Source: Rhizobacter sp. (lineage in GTDB: Bacteria > Pseudomonadota > Gammaproteobacteria > Burkholderiales > Burkholderiaceae_C). From it: a stretch of 32,241 nucleotides of DNA. The notes beneath the pieces were generated by a model. It saw only the letters and a program-made list of their open reading frames with translations, was not told the DNA's origin and did no database searches. Position numbers and translations under genes: made by a program. Positions 30,325 to 32,241 of this stretch are shown one piece after another. Every line of letters begins with the position of its first letter. Within the stretch, counting starts at the first letter, position 1. The stretch is from contig JADGRJ010000015.1 of NCBI GenBank assembly GCA_017881025.1, forward strand, positions 1-32,241. Reading direction: 5' to 3'.

Positions 30325-31548
30325 TCATCGCCCCGACGCGGAGTTCGGCATGCCTGCGGCCTCGTCGTCGACGGCCTTCTGAACCGCGCGGTAGAACGCC
30401 TCTCGCGCGTCGCTGGCGACACGGTCGGTCGCTCCTCCTGCCCAGTTGGCGTTGGAGGCGATCACGATCTTGCGCTTCGGGTCGATGAAGATGCCTTGAC
30501 CGAAGACGCCGCGGGCGGCGAAGGAGCCGTCGGTGTACGTCCACCACTGGTAGCCATAGCCGCGCCCGGGCCGGCCAGTGTCGGTGCGCTGGGTCGTGGC
30601 GTCGGCCAGCCAGCCTTCCGGCACGATGCTTTGCCCGTCGACGCGGGCACCGCTCAGGATGAAGAGTCCGAAACGGGCGAAGTCTCGAGTGACGGCCTGG
30701 ATGCAGCAGCCGCTGATCTCGTTCCCGGTGCGGTTGACGATCCAGGTGGCCTGTTGCTCCATGCCGGCGGGAACCCAGATCCTTTCGGACAGGTAGGTCG
30801 ACAGATTCTTCTTCGTGGCCCGGCCGAGCAGGACGCCGACGAGATTGGTTTCGCCCGTGCTGTAGTGCCAGCGCGTACCCGCCGGCACCTCGCGCGGCAG
30901 GCGCCGCATGTAGCTCACGAGCGCGTCGACGCCTTCCTCGGGCTGGTGCTTGTTGAACTGCGCCACGTCCGAGTTCGGGTCGGCGTAGTCCTCGTTCCAC
31001 CGCACCCCCGAGGTCATCGTCAGGAGCTGGCGGATGCTGACGTCGTCGTAGGCCGAGCCTTTCATCTCCGGGATGTAGTCGCTGACCTTGTCGTCCATGC
31101 TGCGGATGAAGCCGTCGCGGATCGCCGCGCCCACCAGGGTCGACGTGATCGACTTGGCGACCGAAAACGTGGTCCAGCGCCCGCTGCTGTCGAAGCCCAG
31201 GCCATAGCGCTCCAGGCGCAGCTTGCCGTCGTGCACGATCAGCAGCGCCGCGCTGCGCTGGCCGGCCATGTAGGCGTCGACGTCGAGCGCCAGCTTCAGC
31301 GGCGGCCCCGGTGGCAGCGGCATCGGCGTGCCGCCGGCCGGCACGACCCGCGACGTGGCCAGAACGGGCAGCCGATCGAGCGCACGAAAGGCCGCATCGC
31401 GCTGCGGCTGACTCCAGAACAGGACGTCGCGGTTGGTCGGCAGCGTCGCCAGCAGCCCGCGCGTCTCCTTGTCGAGACTGAACCATCCGGCCAACCCGGC
31501 CACCACGAGAGCGGCAAGCAGCCCGAGCGCAATCTTCCTCGCCTTCAT
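30325..31548 (-). CDS. serine hydrolase of the class C beta-lactamase / NylB-like family
   Basis: 407-aa hydrolase with an N-terminal hydrophobic segment (IALGLLAALVVAGLAGW), a signal or membrane anchor. The penicillin-binding-protein-like catalytic triad is visible: S129 and K132 in TTFSVAKS, and Y229 in HYSTGETN. The region GYGYQWWTY, then GVFGQGIFIDP, stands where the third motif (KTG or HxG) is expected. The set resembles 6-aminohexanoate-oligomer hydrolase (NylB)-like enzymes and esterases more than true AmpC beta-lactamases. The substrate is unknown. The start at 31548 has AGGAGGG 4 bases upstream, stronger than the track's 31623 start. Confidence 0.87.
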   Translation of the reverse strand: MKARKIALGLLAALVVAGLAGWFSLDKETRGLLATLPTNRDVLFWSQPQRDAAFRALDRLPVLATSRVVPAGGTPMPLPPGPPLKLALDVDAYMAGQRSAALLIVHDGKLRLERYGLGFDSSGRWTTFSVAKSITSTLVGAAIRDGFIRSMDDKVSDYIPEMKGSAYDDVSIRQLLTMTSGVRWNEDYADPNSDVAQFNKHQPEEGVDALVSYMRRLPREVPAGTRWHYSTGETNLVGVLLGRATKKNLSTYLSERIWVPAGMEQQATWIVNRTGNEISGCCIQAVTRDFARFGLFILSGARVDGQSIVPEGWLADATTQRTDTGRPGRGYGYQWWTYTDGSFAARGVFGQGIFIDPKRKIVIASNANWAGGATDRVASDAREAFYRAVQKAVDDEAAGMPNSASGR

Positions 31549-31641
31549 CGGACCCTCCTGTCGGTGAACCAGCGCATCGTCAGCGCGCCAGGGGCCTGGG
31601 GTTGAAAGCTGCCACCCACGCAATCGAGCAGACGAACGCCG

Positions 31642-32112
31642 TCAGACCCAGATCTGAAGCACGTAGTCGAACGGCGCTTGCGAATTGAAGAGGTCGACCC
31701 GTTGCAGCCGAATGCGCAGCGCGCCGGCGCCGTCGCGAACGAGCGTGTGCCGGTAGCTGCCGCCGAAGTGGCGCACGCTGTCGCGCCGGAGCTCCATCAT
31801 GTGAAAGCGCGAGCGCACCTCGATCGTCGTCGCCGTCACCGACTCCAGGGCGACGTGGCTGACGAGGTGATTTGTCTCCCACATCGGCGCCTGCGACCAC
31901 GCGTTCGGATGCGAGACGCGGCCTTTCCGGATCTCCATCATCAGCCTGTCTTCGGCGAAGATCGACGGCGATCCTTCCCACTCGGTCTGCTCGCGCGTCA
32001 CCGGCATCCAGTAGACGCCGTCGTCGGCGAAGAGGTCGATGAACGCCTGCCAGTGCTTGCCGTCGAGCAGCTCGGCCTGGCGGTAGAGGAACTGCTCGAC
32101 CTCGCGCTGCAC
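31642..32112 (-). CDS. aromatic-ring-hydroxylating dioxygenase beta subunit, 5' end uncertain
   Basis: Small beta subunit of a Rieske-type ring-hydroxylating dioxygenase (NTF2-like fold), which supports the catalytic alpha subunit. VEQFLYRQAELLDGKHWQAFIDLF and YWMPVTREQTEWE are diagnostic, and the C-terminus RLQRVDLFNSQAPFDYVLQIWV is typical. GTG at 32112 is the only start codon visible, but the frame stays open to the window edge at 32241 with a plausible leader, so the real start may lie outside. The alpha subunit and reductase are not in the window and could lie just beyond it, upstream on this strand. Confidence 0.85.
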   Translation of the reverse strand: MQREVEQFLYRQAELLDGKHWQAFIDLFADDGVYWMPVTREQTEWEGSPSIFAEDRLMMEIRKGRVSHPNAWSQAPMWETNHLVSHVALESVTATTIEVRSRFHMMELRRDSVRHFGGSYRHTLVRDGAGALRIRLQRVDLFNSQAPFDYVLQIWV

Positions 32113-32241
32113 GTCGGTCGCGCCGGCGACGACCAGGCCGGTCTTGGGCAGGGCTTGCGCCGCGCTGTCGACGGTCCCGGCGGGGGCGCGCGGCGAGTGG
32201 TCGGGAGCGACCCGTTGCGCGCCGGTCGGCGCCGAATCGCC

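Noticed and set aside
30325-31548. True class C beta-lactamase (AmpC) giving drug resistance
   Set aside because: The SxxK and Y motifs are shared with many hydrolases; the N-terminal region and the GVFGQG third motif fit NylB-like/esterase members better than AmpC.

Overview
The window is very GC-rich, with third codon positions almost all G or C. It carries a dense set of ordinary metabolic and transport genes and no phage or insertion-sequence genes. The gene content points to a Pseudomonadota chromosome, most likely a betaproteobacterium of the Burkholderiales type. The main clues are a class I fumarase beside a tartrate/D-malate dehydrogenase, a fused TRAP permease with a TAXI binding protein, a Liv-type ABC operon, a Can-type carbonic anhydrase and ChrB. 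That assignment is inference; no rRNA or other marker gene is present. I saw no tRNA, rRNA, CRISPR array or origin.

Layout. (1) 1-852: 3' part of a 3-hydroxyisobutyrate-dehydrogenase-type reductase. (2) 904-3533, minus: class I fumarase followed by tartrate/D-malate dehydrogenase. (3) 3770-6949, plus: acetyl-CoA synthetase, a RidA-type deaminase and a sirtuin, a likely operon in which the sirtuin could reactivate acetylated synthetase. (4) 6931-8970, minus: a 679-aa protein joining a P-loop ATPase to a C-terminal class III nucleotidyl-cyclase-like domain, the least ordinary gene here. A secreted TIGR03790-like protein (9083-10435) diverges from it. (5) 10463-14030, minus: TAXI binding protein, fused TRAP permease and a carboxymuconolactone-decarboxylase-like protein. 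(6) 14291-17490: a small unknown ORF, then a secreted LamG-like protein coupled to chrB, with an MFS transporter diverging from chrB across a 34-bp gap that holds an AT-rich palindrome. (7) 17567-19003: a PEBP-family secreted protein, then a minus pair made of a 40-aa lipoprotein and a secreted unknown. (8) 19079-23071: a UvrA C-terminal remnant, a methyltransferase, carbonic anhydrase, two secreted unknowns and an O-methyltransferase. (9) 23102-27720, minus: a complete branched-chain-type ABC importer, order livK-livH-livM-livG-livF, with overlapping junctions between the last four genes. (10) 27979-32241, minus: a cytochrome P450 with an altered oxygen-activation motif, a methyltransferase, a NylB-like serine hydrolase and the beta subunit of a ring-hydroxylating dioxygenase running to the window edge.

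The points most worth a second look are the ATPase-cyclase fusion, the P450 lacking the acid-alcohol pair, the acs-ridA-sir2 linkage, the chrB/MFS divergent operator, and two short gene remnants (UvrA C-terminus; possible NhaA N-terminus) that suggest deletions or assembly joins.
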